Counted from the first letter of the stretch, positions 18,012 through 27,101 are shown. The stretch is 64,000 nucleotides of DNA from Pseudomonas viridiflava (GCF_900591205.1 NZ_UUPU01000064.1:1-64000), one strand, 5' to 3'. Notes: generated by a model from the sequence alone, not told the origin. Made by a program: numbers and translations.

Positions 18012-20621
18012 TTAGGCTTGAATCACCGGGATGTTGGCGCTTGCTGCGATCTTGCGGAACTCGGCGATCTGGTCGAAGTTCAGGTAGCGGTAAACGTCAC
18101 TGGCCATGGTGTCCAGTTTCGCTGCGTAACCCATGTACTCTTCGACAGTCGGCAAGCGACCCAGCGTGGAAGCGACCGCCGCCAGCTCAGCCGACGCCAG
18201 GTAGACGTTTGCACCATCGCCCAGACGGTTCGGGAAGTTACGGGTCGAAGTCGACACAACGGTCGAGTTCGGCTCTACACGTGCCTGGTTACCCATGCAC
18301 AGCGAGCAGCCCGGCATTTCCATGCGCGCGCCAGCTTTGCCGTAGATGCCGTAGTAGCCTTCTTCGGTGAGTTGGTGAGCGTCCATCTTGGTCGGCGGCG
18401 ACAGCCACAGACGGGTCGGCAACTGGCCCTTGACCTGCTCCAGCAGCTTACCGGCAGCGCGGAAGTGACCGATGTTGGTCATGCACGAACCGATAAACAC
18501 TTCGTCGATCTTCTCACCGGCAACGCTGGACAGCAGACGAGCGTCGTCCGGATCGTTTGGAGCGCAGAGGATCGGCTCGTTGATTTCGGCCAGGTCGATT
18601 TCGATGATTTCGGCGTATTCCGCGTCGGCATCGGCTTCCATCAGCTCCGGGTTGGCAACCCAGGCTTCCATTGCTTGAGCGCGACGTTCCAGGGTACGTG
18701 CATCGCCGTAGCCTTCGCCGATCATCCAGCGCAGCAGGGTGATGTTGGAGTTCAGGTACTCGGTAACCGAGTCTTTCGACAGCTTGATGGTGCAACCGGC
18801 AGCCGAACGTTCAGCCGAGGCGTCGGACAGCTCGAAAGCCTGTTCCAGCGTCAGGTCGTTCAGACCTTCGATTTCCAGGATGCGGCCGGAGAAGGCGTTT
18901 TTCTTGCCTTTCTTCTCTACGGTCAGCAGGCCAGCCTGGATCGCGTAGTAAGGAATGGCATGAACCAGGTCACGCAGGGTGATGCCAGGTTGCATTTTGC
19001 CTTTGAAGCGCACCAGGATCGACTCAGGCATGTCCAGTGGCATTACGCCAGTGGCTGCGGCGAACGCGACCAGACCGGAACCGGCAGGGAACGAGATGCC
19101 CATCGGGAAACGGGTGTGGGAGTCACCACCGGTGCCCACGGTATCCGGCAGCAGCATACGGTTCAGCCAGCTGTGGATGATGCCGTCGCCTGGGCGCAGC
19201 GATACACCGCCACGGGTCATGATGAAGTCAGGCAGGGTGTGGTGGGTGGTCACGTCGATCGGCTTAGGATAAGCCGCGGTGTGGCAGAAAGACTGCATCA
19301 CCAGATCGGTCGAGAAGCCCAGGCACGCCAGGTCTTTCAGTTCGTCACGGGTCATTGGACCGGTGGTGTCCTGGGAACCTACGGTGGTCATCTTCGGCTC
19401 GCAGTAGGTGCCAGGACGAACGCCTTTGCCTTCTGCCAGACCGCAGGCGCGGCCGACCATTTTCTGTGCCAGGGTGAAGCCCTTGTCGCTTTCAGCCGGA
19501 GCTTCCGGCAGCTTGAACAGGGTCGAAGGCGGCAGGCCGAGTTCGGTGCGAGCCTTTTCGGTCAGGCCACGGCCGATGATCAGCGGGATACGGCCGCCGG
19601 CGCGAACTTCGTCCAACAGCACCGGGGTCTTCATTTCGAAGGTGGTGAGGACTTCATCGGTGCCGTGTTTGCAGACTTTGCCAGCATGCGGGTACAGGTC
19701 GATCACGTCGCCCATGTTCATGTTGGTGACGTCGAATTCGATTGGCAGTGCGCCAGCATCTTCCATGGTGTTGTAGAAGATTGGAGCGATCTTGCTGCCG
19801 AAGCAGAAACCACCGGCGCGCTTGTTCGGCACGTAAGGCACGTCGTCGCCGAAGAACCACAGTACGGAGTTGGTGGCCGATTTACGCGACGAACCGGTCC
19901 CGACCACGTCACCGACGTAGGCGATCGGGAAGCCTTGGCCGCGCATTTCTTCGATCTGCTTCATCGGGCCGGTCTTGCCTTGCTCGTCCGGCACGATGCC
20001 TTCGCGAGCCATTTTCAGCATGGCCAGGGCGTGCAGCGGGATGTCAGGGCGCGACCAGGCGTCCGGGGCAGGGGACAGGTCATCGGTGTTGGTTTCGCCG
20101 GTCACCTTGAACACGCGCAGGCTGATCTTGTCGGCCAGGGTTGGGCGGTTCTTGAACCACTCGCCGTCGGCCCAGGACTGGATCACGGCTTTGGCGTGTT
20201 CGTTGCCGTTCTTGGCTTTTTCGGCCACGTCGTGGAACGCATCGAACATCAGCAGGGTGTGCTTGAGTTGGGCGGCGGCGACAGGCGCCAGCTCGGCGTC
20301 GTCCAGCAGCTCGACCAACGTCACGATGTTGTAGCCGCCTTGCATGGTGCCGAGCAGTTCAACAGCGCGTTTCTTGTCGATCAGAGGGGAAGTGGCTTCG
20401 CCCTTGGCCAGGGCAGACAGGAAACCGGCCTTGACGTAGGCAGCTTCGTCAACGCCTGGTGGAATACGGTTGGTGATCAGGTCAACGAGGAATTCTTCTT
20501 CGCCAGCCGGAGGATTTTTCAGCAGCTCGACCAGGCCTGCGGTTTGTTCGGCGTTAAGCGGCTGGGGAACGATACCCAGGGCTGCACGCTCTTCGATATG
20601 TTTGCGGTAGGCTTCAAGCAC
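18012..20621 (-). CDS. acnB: Aconitate hydratase B / 2-methylisocitrate dehydratase
   Basis: TCA-cycle [4Fe-4S] enzyme that converts citrate to isocitrate via cis-aconitate; it may also act on 2-methylisocitrate. AcnB domain order: N-terminal HEAT-like domain, swivel domain (GSSRKSATNS near residue 250), then the catalytic domains. Cluster cysteines are visible in FIGSCMTNIGHFR (near 712) and CSLCMGNQ (near 770). The start is GTG at 20621, preceded by TGAGGG 8 nt upstream. This gives 869 residues, the usual AcnB length, whereas the longest frame adds nine residues without family support. It is divergent from the DUF1289 gene. Confidence 0.97.
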   Translation of the reverse strand: MLEAYRKHIEERAALGIVPQPLNAEQTAGLVELLKNPPAGEEEFLVDLITNRIPPGVDEAAYVKAGFLSALAKGEATSPLIDKKRAVELLGTMQGGYNIVTLVELLDDAELAPVAAAQLKHTLLMFDAFHDVAEKAKNGNEHAKAVIQSWADGEWFKNRPTLADKISLRVFKVTGETNTDDLSPAPDAWSRPDIPLHALAMLKMAREGIVPDEQGKTGPMKQIEEMRGQGFPIAYVGDVVGTGSSRKSATNSVLWFFGDDVPYVPNKRAGGFCFGSKIAPIFYNTMEDAGALPIEFDVTNMNMGDVIDLYPHAGKVCKHGTDEVLTTFEMKTPVLLDEVRAGGRIPLIIGRGLTEKARTELGLPPSTLFKLPEAPAESDKGFTLAQKMVGRACGLAEGKGVRPGTYCEPKMTTVGSQDTTGPMTRDELKDLACLGFSTDLVMQSFCHTAAYPKPIDVTTHHTLPDFIMTRGGVSLRPGDGIIHSWLNRMLLPDTVGTGGDSHTRFPMGISFPAGSGLVAFAAATGVMPLDMPESILVRFKGKMQPGITLRDLVHAIPYYAIQAGLLTVEKKGKKNAFSGRILEIEGLNDLTLEQAFELSDASAERSAAGCTIKLSKDSVTEYLNSNITLLRWMIGEGYGDARTLERRAQAMEAWVANPELMEADADAEYAEIIEIDLAEINEPILCAPNDPDDARLLSSVAGEKIDEVFIGSCMTNIGHFRAAGKLLEQVKGQLPTRLWLSPPTKMDAHQLTEEGYYGIYGKAGARMEMPGCSLCMGNQARVEPNSTVVSTSTRNFPNRLGDGANVYLASAELAAVASTLGRLPTVEEYMGYAAKLDTMASDVYRYLNFDQIAEFRKIAASANIPVIQA

Positions 20622-21019
20622 AGTTATTACCCTCATCAGTGGTCCCACGGGACGCTCATCCAGAAATGAACGGCACGCATGCGCTCGGGGGCTTTTTGGG
20701 CCGCAAAGCCAGCGCTGCCGGCATTCCTCACAGAAGCTGCTTTCAAAGTTTTACGCCTGCAGAACGGAGCTGATGAGGGTTGGCGCTGGCTACTGACCTA
20801 CCGGGTCATTCACCATCGCCAACACCGTTCTGAAGGAACGACTGTGCTCGTGACGCTTTGAAAACAGCTTCCAGCGGATTATTGGCGCCTTACAAGGCCG
20901 GATGATTCTACGGCAAAAAAAATCTAAAGGTAAGTTGCCTCACCAAGTTTGCTGGGTGATCAACCTTAGACAAAGGGCTAACATGGCGCACTGTTTCGCT
21001 GATTTGCGTGTTGCTGCCC
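20622..21019. other. Divergent region between acnB and the DUF1289 gene
   Basis: About 400 bp without a gene I can support. Short frames exist (for example near 20679-20861) but have no SD and no recognisable product. The acnB promoter and leader must be here. Aconitase leaders in Pseudomonas can be targets of iron-responsive sRNAs, but I see no clear Fur box. Confidence 0.5.
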
Positions 21020-21490
21020 ATGTCCAACCAAGCCATCAAAACCCCCTGCGTCGGCCTGTGCTCCACGGTTTACGGCGATCTCGTGTGCCGTGGCTGTAAG
21101 CGTTTCCACCACGAAGTGATCCAGTGGAACGGCTATAACGAGGAGGAAAAACGTGCGGTCTGGCTGCGCTTGGAGCAGCTTTTAGTGCAGGTGATGGCCG
21201 GCAAACTGGAGATTTTCGACCCCAAGACCCTGCGCGGCCAGTTGGAACAGCGCAAGATTCGCTTCGTGCCGCACCAGTCCGAGTATTGCTGGGCCTATCA
21301 GTTGATCGCCCGGGGCGCGCGGGTGATCTCCAATCTGGAGGCGTATGGCATGGTCCTGCTGCCGGAATTTCGCGAGTGGGCCTTGCCGGACCTGCGCGAT
21401 GCCATCGACCGCGAGTTCTTTATCCTGTCCGAGGCCCATTACCAGCGTTATATCGCACCGGGCTTCTTGAAAGATGCGTTCGCCAGCTGA
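21020..21490 (+). CDS. DUF1289-domain protein
   Basis: A 156-residue protein with an N-terminal DUF1289 cysteine motif: PCVGLC...LVCRGCKRF (about residues 9-30), four Cys that probably bind a metal. The rest is a helical extension with several aromatic residues. The start at 21020 is chosen because the Cys domain begins right after it; an ATG four codons upstream is possible and no strong SD decides. The acnB, DUF1289, usp gene order is one I recall from other Pseudomonas, so linkage is conserved, but the function is unknown. Confidence 0.85.
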   Translation: MSNQAIKTPCVGLCSTVYGDLVCRGCKRFHHEVIQWNGYNEEEKRAVWLRLEQLLVQVMAGKLEIFDPKTLRGQLEQRKIRFVPHQSEYCWAYQLIARGARVISNLEAYGMVLLPEFREWALPDLRDAIDREFFILSEAHYQRYIAPGFLKDAFAS

Positions 21491-21503
21491 CAAGCACACA
21501 TCA

Positions 21504-21598
21504 AACGGTGGGAGCTGGCTTGCCTGCGATACCGGTGTGTCAGGTTAGGTATTCATCACTGACACGACGCCATCGCAGGCAAGCCAGCTCCCACCGTT
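21504..21598. repeat. Short-type REP doublet, near-perfect 27-bp arms
   Basis: AACGGTGGGAGCTGGCTTGC... and its exact reverse complement form arms of about 27 bp around a 41-bp spacer. It is the most symmetrical REP in the window and lies between the convergent DUF1289 and uspE genes. Confidence 0.9.
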
Positions 21599-21618
21599 GA
21601 TCGCTCGTGTCTGGAGGG

Positions 21619-22482
21619 TTAGGGCTTGCTCGCCAGCGCCTCCAGGTGATCCATCAGTGTCTGCGGCTTGAGCACCAGCACGTCGTTTTCCACCGCATCC
21701 AATATCACTTCCGCGGTATTGCCGATCAACGCGCCGGACACCCCGGTACGCCCGACGGTGCCGATAATGGTCACCGCCGCCTGCAGTTTGTGCGCCAAAT
21801 GCGGAATCAGCACATCCGCCGGGCCTTCCTCGATATGCAGGTGCGCGTCGTCCACATCGAACTCCGCCTGGAACGCCTTGCACTGCTCGCGATAACGCGC
21901 CTCGATGGTTTCCTTGAGCTGGAACGTCGGGTCTGCCGCCGACAGCATCGGCGACGGATGGGCGCTGATCACATGCAACTGTGCCTTGGCCAGGCTGGCG
22001 ATGTCGAAGCCGTGGTCGATGATCGAGTTGTGCAGCGAGCGATGCTCGCTGTCGGTATTGCCCACGTCGATGGCCGCCAGAATGACCCCGCCAGACCACG
22101 GCGTAGCGGTTTTGACCAGCAGCACTGCGGTGGGGCAATAGCGCAGAAGTTTCCAGTCCGCCGGGGTCAGCAGGGCTTTTTTCAGCGGGCTGTCGGGGAA
22201 GTGCTGCTTGACCACCAGGCCACAGCCTTCGGCCTGCTGCACGTCGATGATGGTTTCATGCAGGCTGTCATTCCACGCCTGCTCGGTGGTGACGCTGTAA
22301 CCATCCTCCTGCAACCCCGACTTGAGCAGGCTCAGCAGCGCCGAGTGTTCATGCTTTTTGTCGCAGATCAGCAAATGCAGGTGCGCGCCGGTGACCCCGG
22401 CGATCAGTTTGGCGCGCTTGAGCGCCAGGCTTTCCGAATGTTCGGGCTCGATCATCACGAGGATGCTGCGGATGGCTTGCAT
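21619..22482 (-). CDS. uspE: Tandem-domain universal stress protein (UspE type)
   Basis: A 287-residue cytosolic protein with two Usp domains (about 1-145 and 150-287). The second carries the ATP-loop pattern IIGTVGRTGVSGALIGNTAEVILD. The start is the ATG at 22482, because GGAG lies 9 nt upstream; an in-frame ATG six codons earlier has no SD. A perfect ANR/FNR box is centred 41.5 bp from the predicted transcription start. This fits the known oxygen-limitation control of several Pseudomonas Usp genes in anaerobic survival. Monocistronic and divergent from miaE. Confidence 0.9.
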   Translation of the reverse strand: MQAIRSILVMIEPEHSESLALKRAKLIAGVTGAHLHLLICDKKHEHSALLSLLKSGLQEDGYSVTTEQAWNDSLHETIIDVQQAEGCGLVVKQHFPDSPLKKALLTPADWKLLRYCPTAVLLVKTATPWSGGVILAAIDVGNTDSEHRSLHNSIIDHGFDIASLAKAQLHVISAHPSPMLSAADPTFQLKETIEARYREQCKAFQAEFDVDDAHLHIEEGPADVLIPHLAHKLQAAVTIIGTVGRTGVSGALIGNTAEVILDAVENDVLVLKPQTLMDHLEALASKP

Positions 22483-22515
22483 GATCGGGATCTCCAACAA
22501 GGTGGGCGTGGAATA

Positions 22516-22558
22516 ACTATAGTTGCTGCGAGGCAGCCGTCATGTTGATGCACATCAA
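22516..22558 (-). promoter_or_regulatory. ANR/FNR box and -10 element of uspE
   Basis: TTGAT-GCAC-ATCAA (22545-22558) exactly matches the FNR/ANR consensus TTGAT-N4-ATCAA. On the minus strand TATAGT (22516-22521) is a good -10, predicting a start near 22510. The box centre is then about 41.5 bp upstream, the class II activator position. A TATAAT on the other strand at 22591-22596 could serve miaE. Confidence 0.8.
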
Positions 22559-22631
22559 GGCCAGTGGCTGGTGGTCTGCGGCGTGGTCGGTATAATCGCC
22601 GGCCTTTTGTGATCCTTTGCCCGTGAGCCCG

Positions 22632-23234
22632 ATGAACCTGCCCGAAATCCACGAATTCCTCGGCTGCCGCACCCCCGACGCCTGGGTCCAGGCTGCGTTG
22701 GCCGATCAGGACACCCTGCTGATCGACCACAAGAACTGCGAATTCAAAGCCGCCAGCACCGCCCTGAGCCTGATCGCCAAGTACCACGGCCATGTTGACC
22801 TGATCAATATGATGTCGCGCCTGGCCCGCGAAGAGCTGGTGCACCATGAACAAGTCATGCGCCTGATCAAAAAGCGCAAGGTCGAGTTGCGCCAGCTGCA
22901 CGCTGGGCGCTACGCCTCGGGGCTGCGCAAGGTGGTGCGCAGCCATGAGCCGGTCAAACTGGTCGACACCCTGGTGGTCGGCGCGTTTATCGAAGCGCGC
23001 AGTTGCGAGCGTTTCGAAGCACTGGTGCCGCATTTGGACGAAGAACTCGGAAAGTTCTACTTCGGCCTGCTGAAAAGCGAGGCGCGGCATTTTCAGGGCT
23101 ACCTGAAGCTGGCTTACCAGTACGGCGACGCCAAGGACATCGCCCAGGTGATCGAGCGGGTGAGGGCGGCCGAGCAAGCGTTGATCGAGTCACCCGACAT
23201 CGAGTTCCGCTTTCACAGTGGCGTGCCAGCCTGA
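22632..23234 (+). CDS. miaE: tRNA-(ms2io6A)-hydroxylase
   Basis: A 200-residue non-haem di-iron enzyme that hydroxylates ms2i6A37 to ms2io6A37 in tRNAs reading UNN codons, using O2. The ferritin-like iron-ligand pattern is visible: E in NCEFKAAST, EELVHHEQVM (ExxH), EARSCERFEAL and KSEARHFQGY (ExxH). The start is the ATG at 22632; TTG and GTG triplets upstream are less likely and no strong SD is present. Its 3' end overlaps the end of a convergent MFS gene by 45 bp. Confidence 0.93.
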   Translation: MNLPEIHEFLGCRTPDAWVQAALADQDTLLIDHKNCEFKAASTALSLIAKYHGHVDLINMMSRLAREELVHHEQVMRLIKKRKVELRQLHAGRYASGLRKVVRSHEPVKLVDTLVVGAFIEARSCERFEALVPHLDEELGKFYFGLLKSEARHFQGYLKLAYQYGDAKDIAQVIERVRAAEQALIESPDIEFRFHSGVPA

Positions 23235-24389
23235 GGCGACCGCCACGCCGAGCAGTGCGGCGATCCCGGTCAGCAGCAACATCACCGCCTGCATGCCCAG
23301 CGGCGCTGCCAGCAACGCAATCAGCAAGCCCGCCAATGGCTGGGCGAGGTTATTGAGTAGGGTGATCACCCCCACGGTCTTGCCGAAATCCTGCACCGGA
23401 ATCACCCGCTGGCGCGTGCTGCGCAGGTAGACGTTGAACATCTTGTCGAAGCCGGTTACCAGCAGAAATCCCAGGGTGTACGCCCACAGGTTGGGGCTGA
23501 CCGCCATGATCAACGCGCCGGCCCCGATCATCGAATAGGACAGCCCGCCCAGCACCTTCAAGGGCAAGGTGGCGCGCGCCAGGTAAAACAGAATCACGAT
23601 GGTCACCCCCGCGCCGGCTGCCTGCAGCAGGGCGTAGGCGTTTTTGTCGGCGGCGTAGAGCCCGGTGACCATGGCGGCGGAGGTGGCCAGCGTCACCCCG
23701 ATGAGCAGGTTCACCCCGACCGCCAGGGTAATGATCCGCTTCAGTTCTACCAGGTTGCGGATATGCCCGAAGGCAATGCGCAACGGTTGCAGCCAGATAT
23801 CCTGATGCTGCGCATGGCTCTGCAGTTGCACCGTGGTATGGCGCTGCCAGATTCGCATCGCCAGGTCGGCCAGTACAAACAGCCCGGCCACCCCCAGCAC
23901 TACCCAATGCCAGGACCACACTTGCAGCATCAGCGCCGCCACCAGCGGGCCCAGTACCAGCCCGCTCTGGTCGGCGATTTGCGAGTAGGAGAGGGTTTTG
24001 GCATAGGTGTAATGCTTGAAGACATGCGGCATCACGACTTCGCGGGCCATGATGCCCTGGGTGGTCAATACCCCACACAGCGCGGACAGGATCACCAGCC
24101 AGTAGATCCCGTCGAATACCGCGTACAGCGCCACTGCCGCGACGCACACCAGCGCCCGGTAAACCTGGCTGATATGCAGGATGCGCACCGGCGAAAATTT
24201 GTCGCACACCGCCCCGCACACCGGAAACGCCAGGTAGCGCGGCAATGACTCGACGAAAAACGCCAGGCCCGCCCAGGAAACACTCTGGGTGGTCTGAAAC
24301 ACGATCAACGGCACGATAAACAGCAGAATCTGGTCCGCCAGCCGCGACAGGAACAGTGAAACAAAGAACGCCAGATAATCCTTGCGCAT
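23190..24389 (-). CDS. MFS transporter
   Basis: A 399-residue inner-membrane protein with about 12 hydrophobic segments. SLFLSRLADQILLFIVPLIVF at the N-terminus and AVCDKFSPVRILH after TM2 fit the major facilitator fold, in a group related to efflux-type permeases. CAGGGAG precedes the ATG. The last 45 bp are shared, antisense, with the miaE end, so the two stop codons lie inside each other's gene. It is divergent from the two-component system at 24547 across a gap with phased repeats, so it may be a target of that system. Substrate unknown. Confidence 0.85.
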   Translation of the reverse strand: MRKDYLAFFVSLFLSRLADQILLFIVPLIVFQTTQSVSWAGLAFFVESLPRYLAFPVCGAVCDKFSPVRILHISQVYRALVCVAAVALYAVFDGIYWLVILSALCGVLTTQGIMAREVVMPHVFKHYTYAKTLSYSQIADQSGLVLGPLVAALMLQVWSWHWVVLGVAGLFVLADLAMRIWQRHTTVQLQSHAQHQDIWLQPLRIAFGHIRNLVELKRIITLAVGVNLLIGVTLATSAAMVTGLYAADKNAYALLQAAGAGVTIVILFYLARATLPLKVLGGLSYSMIGAGALIMAVSPNLWAYTLGFLLVTGFDKMFNVYLRSTRQRVIPVQDFGKTVGVITLLNNLAQPLAGLLIALLAAPLGMQAVMLLLTGIAALLGVAVASGWHATVKAELDVG

Positions 24390-24408
24390 ACAACTCCCTG
24401 TGAATCGC

Positions 24409-24448
24409 GTTAAAGATTGCAGGCTATTTGTTAAAAACTCTTAAAAAC
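24409..24448. promoter_or_regulatory. Helically phased TTAAA repeats, candidate response-regulator site
   Basis: GTTAAAGA starts at 24409, GTTAAAAAC at 24430 and CTTAAAAAC at 24440, spaced 21 and 10 bp apart on the same face of the helix. OmpR-family regulators bind direct repeats of this spacing. The site lies between the divergent MFS and response-regulator genes. Inference from spacing only. Confidence 0.4.
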
Positions 24449-24546
24449 ATGAAGCTTCGGCAGCCGCTGCCGGCCAGTTGGATCAGTTGCCCAGCTTGCC
24501 ACCTATAATGCCCGCTCTTCAATCCGCGTCTGCACACTGAGAACTT

Positions 24547-25254
24547 ATGGAAAACCTGGGTTTGGGCAAGGTCCTGCTCGTTGAGGACGACGAGAAGCTG
24601 GCCGGGCTGATCGCGCACTTTCTGTCACAGCACGGTTTTGAAGTGCGCGTGGTGCACCGGGGCGATGAAGCCTTGGCGATGTTTCTCGAGTTCAAGCCCA
24701 AAATCGTCGTGCTCGACCTGATGCTGCCGGGCCAGAGCGGCCTGCAGGTGTGCCGTGAGATCCGTACGGTGGCGGACACGCCGATTGTGATCCTCACCGC
24801 CAAGGAAGATGACCTGGACCATATCCTGGGCCTTGAGTCGGGTGCCGACGACTATGTGATCAAACCCATCAAGCCTGCCGTGCTGTTGGCGCGCCTGCGT
24901 GCCTTGCAGCGTCGCCAGGCTCCGGAGCCGACCGTGCGCGGCGCCCTCGAGTTCGGCCGGCTGGCCATTGATCGCAGTTGCCGGGTGGTCAGCCTGGGTG
25001 ATGAGCAGATCGACCTCACTACCATGGAGTTCGAGTTGCTGTGGTTGCTGGCCAGCAGCGCGGGCAAGATCCTGTCCCGCGATGACATCCTCAACCGCAT
25101 GCGCGGCATCGCGTTCGATGGCCTGAACCGCAGCGTCGACGTGTACATCAGCAAATTGCGCGGCAAGCTCAATGACAACCCGCGTGAACCGGTGTGCATC
25201 AAGACCATCTGGGGCAAGGGCTATCTGTTCAATCCGTTTGCGTGGGAGGTCTAG
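24547..25254 (+). CDS. OmpR-family response regulator (RstA-like)
   Basis: A 235-residue two-component regulator. The receiver domain has the acidic pair D14/D15, phospho-acceptor D57 in VVLDLMLPG and the conserved Lys in VIKPIKP. The C-terminal winged HTH (about 130-230) ends with RSVDVYISKLRGKL and IWGKGYLF. The sensor gene begins directly after its stop codon, so the two are one operon. Overall resemblance is to RstA, but the signal is unknown. Confidence 0.93.
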   Translation: MENLGLGKVLLVEDDEKLAGLIAHFLSQHGFEVRVVHRGDEALAMFLEFKPKIVVLDLMLPGQSGLQVCREIRTVADTPIVILTAKEDDLDHILGLESGADDYVIKPIKPAVLLARLRALQRRQAPEPTVRGALEFGRLAIDRSCRVVSLGDEQIDLTTMEFELLWLLASSAGKILSRDDILNRMRGIAFDGLNRSVDVYISKLRGKLNDNPREPVCIKTIWGKGYLFNPFAWEV

Positions 25255-26538
25255 ATGCTGCGGCTGTTTCTGCGCCTGTATGTGATTCTGGCGATCGGCC
25301 TGGCGGGGGCGATCTGGCTGGTCAACTACACCTTCGACGAGCTGCTGCCCGAAGCCAACGAAACCTATAATCGCGAAGCCATGCGGGGCCCGGCTTACGC
25401 GCTGGTGGAGCAATTGCGTGCGGTGCCGCAGGCCGAGCGCCAGGCGCGGCTGGCCGAGTTGCAAGCGCATTACGGGCTGCGCTTGAAGCTGGTGCAAAGC
25501 GAGACCCAGGCGCTGACCGAGCGCGAGCGAAAACTCCTGGCCGATGGCCTGCTGGTGGTGCGCGGCGACTTCATGGAGTTCCTCACCCAGATCGACGGCG
25601 GCCCGCAGTTGCTGGAAATCAAGCTGCCGGAAGAGCCCAAGTGGCTGTACCTGTGGGCCTATGTCTTGCTCGGCGTGTGCCTGGCGATCGTTCTGTATTT
25701 TTGGGTACGCCCGCACTGGCGCGACCTGGAGCATATCCGCCTGGCCGCGCAGCGTTTCGGCGACAACGACCTCGGTTCGCGCATTTTGTTGCCACGCCGC
25801 TCCACCGTGCGTGAACTGGCCGGGCACTTCAACCAGATGGCCGAGCGCATCGAAAGCCTGATCGCCAACCAGCGCGAACTGACCAATGCGGTGTCCCATG
25901 AGCTGCGCACGCCGATTGCGCGATTGTCGTTCGAACTCGATCAGCTCAAGCAACAGGCTGACCCGCGCCAAAGCCGCGAATTGATCGCTGACATGTACGC
26001 CGACCTCGGCGAGCTGGAAGAAATGGTTTCCGAGCTGTTGACCTACGCCAGCCTGGAGCGCGGTGCCACTCAGGTCACCCGCGAGCGCATCGAGGCGCAT
26101 AGCTGGCTCGACAGCGTCATCGGCAGCGTGGCCCTGGAGGCGGAGGCGGCCGGTATCCAGCTGTCGTTGCGCACCTGCGAGGTGGACTTTATCCAGATCG
26201 AGCCGCGCTTTATGGCGCGTGCGCTGATCAACCTGCTGCGCAATGCCATCCGCTACGCCGAGCACCGGGTGCAAGTATCGCTGGTCAAGTTCGGCACGGG
26301 CTATGAGGTGCGGGTGTGTGATGACGGCCCCGGCGTGCCCGAAGACGGCCGGGCGAAGATTTTCCAGCCCTTCACGCGTCTGGACGCCAGCCGCGACCGC
26401 CGCACCGGCGGCTTTGGCCTCGGCCTGGCGCTGGTGCAACGGGTGTCGCAGTGGCACGGCGGGCAAGTGCAAGTGCTGGATTCGGAATGGGGCGGGGCGT
26501 CGTTTCGCATGACCTGGGCCTATGCCGACCCGCCTTAA
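25255..26538 (+). CDS. Sensor histidine kinase (RstB-like)
   Basis: A 427-residue membrane sensor. TM1 is at about residues 5-25, a periplasmic domain of about 110 residues follows, then TM2 near 140-160, HAMP, and a HisKA domain with the phospho-acceptor H215 in VSHELRTPIARL. The ATPase domain has the N box NLLRNAIRYAE, DDGPGVP and GGFGLGLAL. GGGAGG overlaps the end of the regulator gene, so translation is coupled. The 3' end overlaps the convergent GFA gene by 4 bp. Confidence 0.93.
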   Translation: MLRLFLRLYVILAIGLAGAIWLVNYTFDELLPEANETYNREAMRGPAYALVEQLRAVPQAERQARLAELQAHYGLRLKLVQSETQALTERERKLLADGLLVVRGDFMEFLTQIDGGPQLLEIKLPEEPKWLYLWAYVLLGVCLAIVLYFWVRPHWRDLEHIRLAAQRFGDNDLGSRILLPRRSTVRELAGHFNQMAERIESLIANQRELTNAVSHELRTPIARLSFELDQLKQQADPRQSRELIADMYADLGELEEMVSELLTYASLERGATQVTRERIEAHSWLDSVIGSVALEAEAAGIQLSLRTCEVDFIQIEPRFMARALINLLRNAIRYAEHRVQVSLVKFGTGYEVRVCDDGPGVPEDGRAKIFQPFTRLDASRDRRTGGFGLGLALVQRVSQWHGGQVQVLDSEWGGASFRMTWAYADPP

Positions 26539-27023
26539 CGGCTCAGCCCCAAGCGCTCATGCCATTGGGCGATGGACGCCTCGGGGTATTCATCGAACTG
26601 CAGATCGCCCTCGCGCACCCTGACCTCAACCCAGGGCGCCTTCGACCCCAGCATCAGGTGCGTATGTTCCGGCGGAACCGGCAACGGTGTGTCGATGGCC
26701 GAAGCGAACGGGTGGATCAGCTCCGGCCATTCGGGGCTGAACAGCCAAAGCCCGGTGCCGCATTGCGAGCAGAAGTGCCGTTCGGCCGTGCTGGCGTGAG
26801 CACGGCTGGCGCCCGCAGGCTTGAGCCTGGCATGGTAGATCGAAATCTGTTTGCGCCCGCGCACCTTCAGGCTCTGGGTGTCACCGGCAAGGTTGATCGC
26901 ATAACCGCCGCCGCCCTGGGTCTTGCGGCAGATCGAGCAGTAGCAGCGCTGATAAGGGTAGGGGTGGGCGCTGGTCAGGCTGAACGTCACGGCGCCGCAG
27001 TGGCAGGATCCTTCGAGTTGCAT
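26535..27023 (-). CDS. GFA-family zinc protein
   Basis: A 162-residue protein of the glutathione-dependent formaldehyde-activating (GFA/CENP-V) family. The zinc-binding cysteines are clear: GSCHCGAV at 6-13, CYCSICRK at about 27-34, and HFCSQCGTGL near 84. The fold is well supported, but the name does not prove formaldehyde activity; many members have no known substrate. AGAGGAG precedes the ATG. Convergent with the sensor kinase, overlapping by 4 bp. Confidence 0.87.
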   Translation of the reverse strand: MQLEGSCHCGAVTFSLTSAHPYPYQRCYCSICRKTQGGGGYAINLAGDTQSLKVRGRKQISIYHARLKPAGASRAHASTAERHFCSQCGTGLWLFSPEWPELIHPFASAIDTPLPVPPEHTHLMLGSKAPWVEVRVREGDLQFDEYPEASIAQWHERLGLSR

Positions 27024-27101
27024 GGGGAGTCTCCTCTGGCAAGGTGACTGTTCAGCTTAGGTGGTTTGCGGGCATGTTCGCGCATAAAGCTACAAAGATC
27101 T

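Noticed and set aside
18018..20669. 883-codon open frame antisense to acnB
   Set aside because: Same mirror effect; composition unlike real proteins, and acnB has full conserved motifs.
20679..20861. 60-codon frame between acnB and the DUF1289 gene
   Set aside because: No SD, no family resemblance, ordinary chance length.
22591..22596. TATAAT considered as an ANR-dependent miaE promoter
   Set aside because: The ANR box would be about 51 bp from that start, not a standard activating position, and no -35 is clear. It remains only a possible miaE -10.
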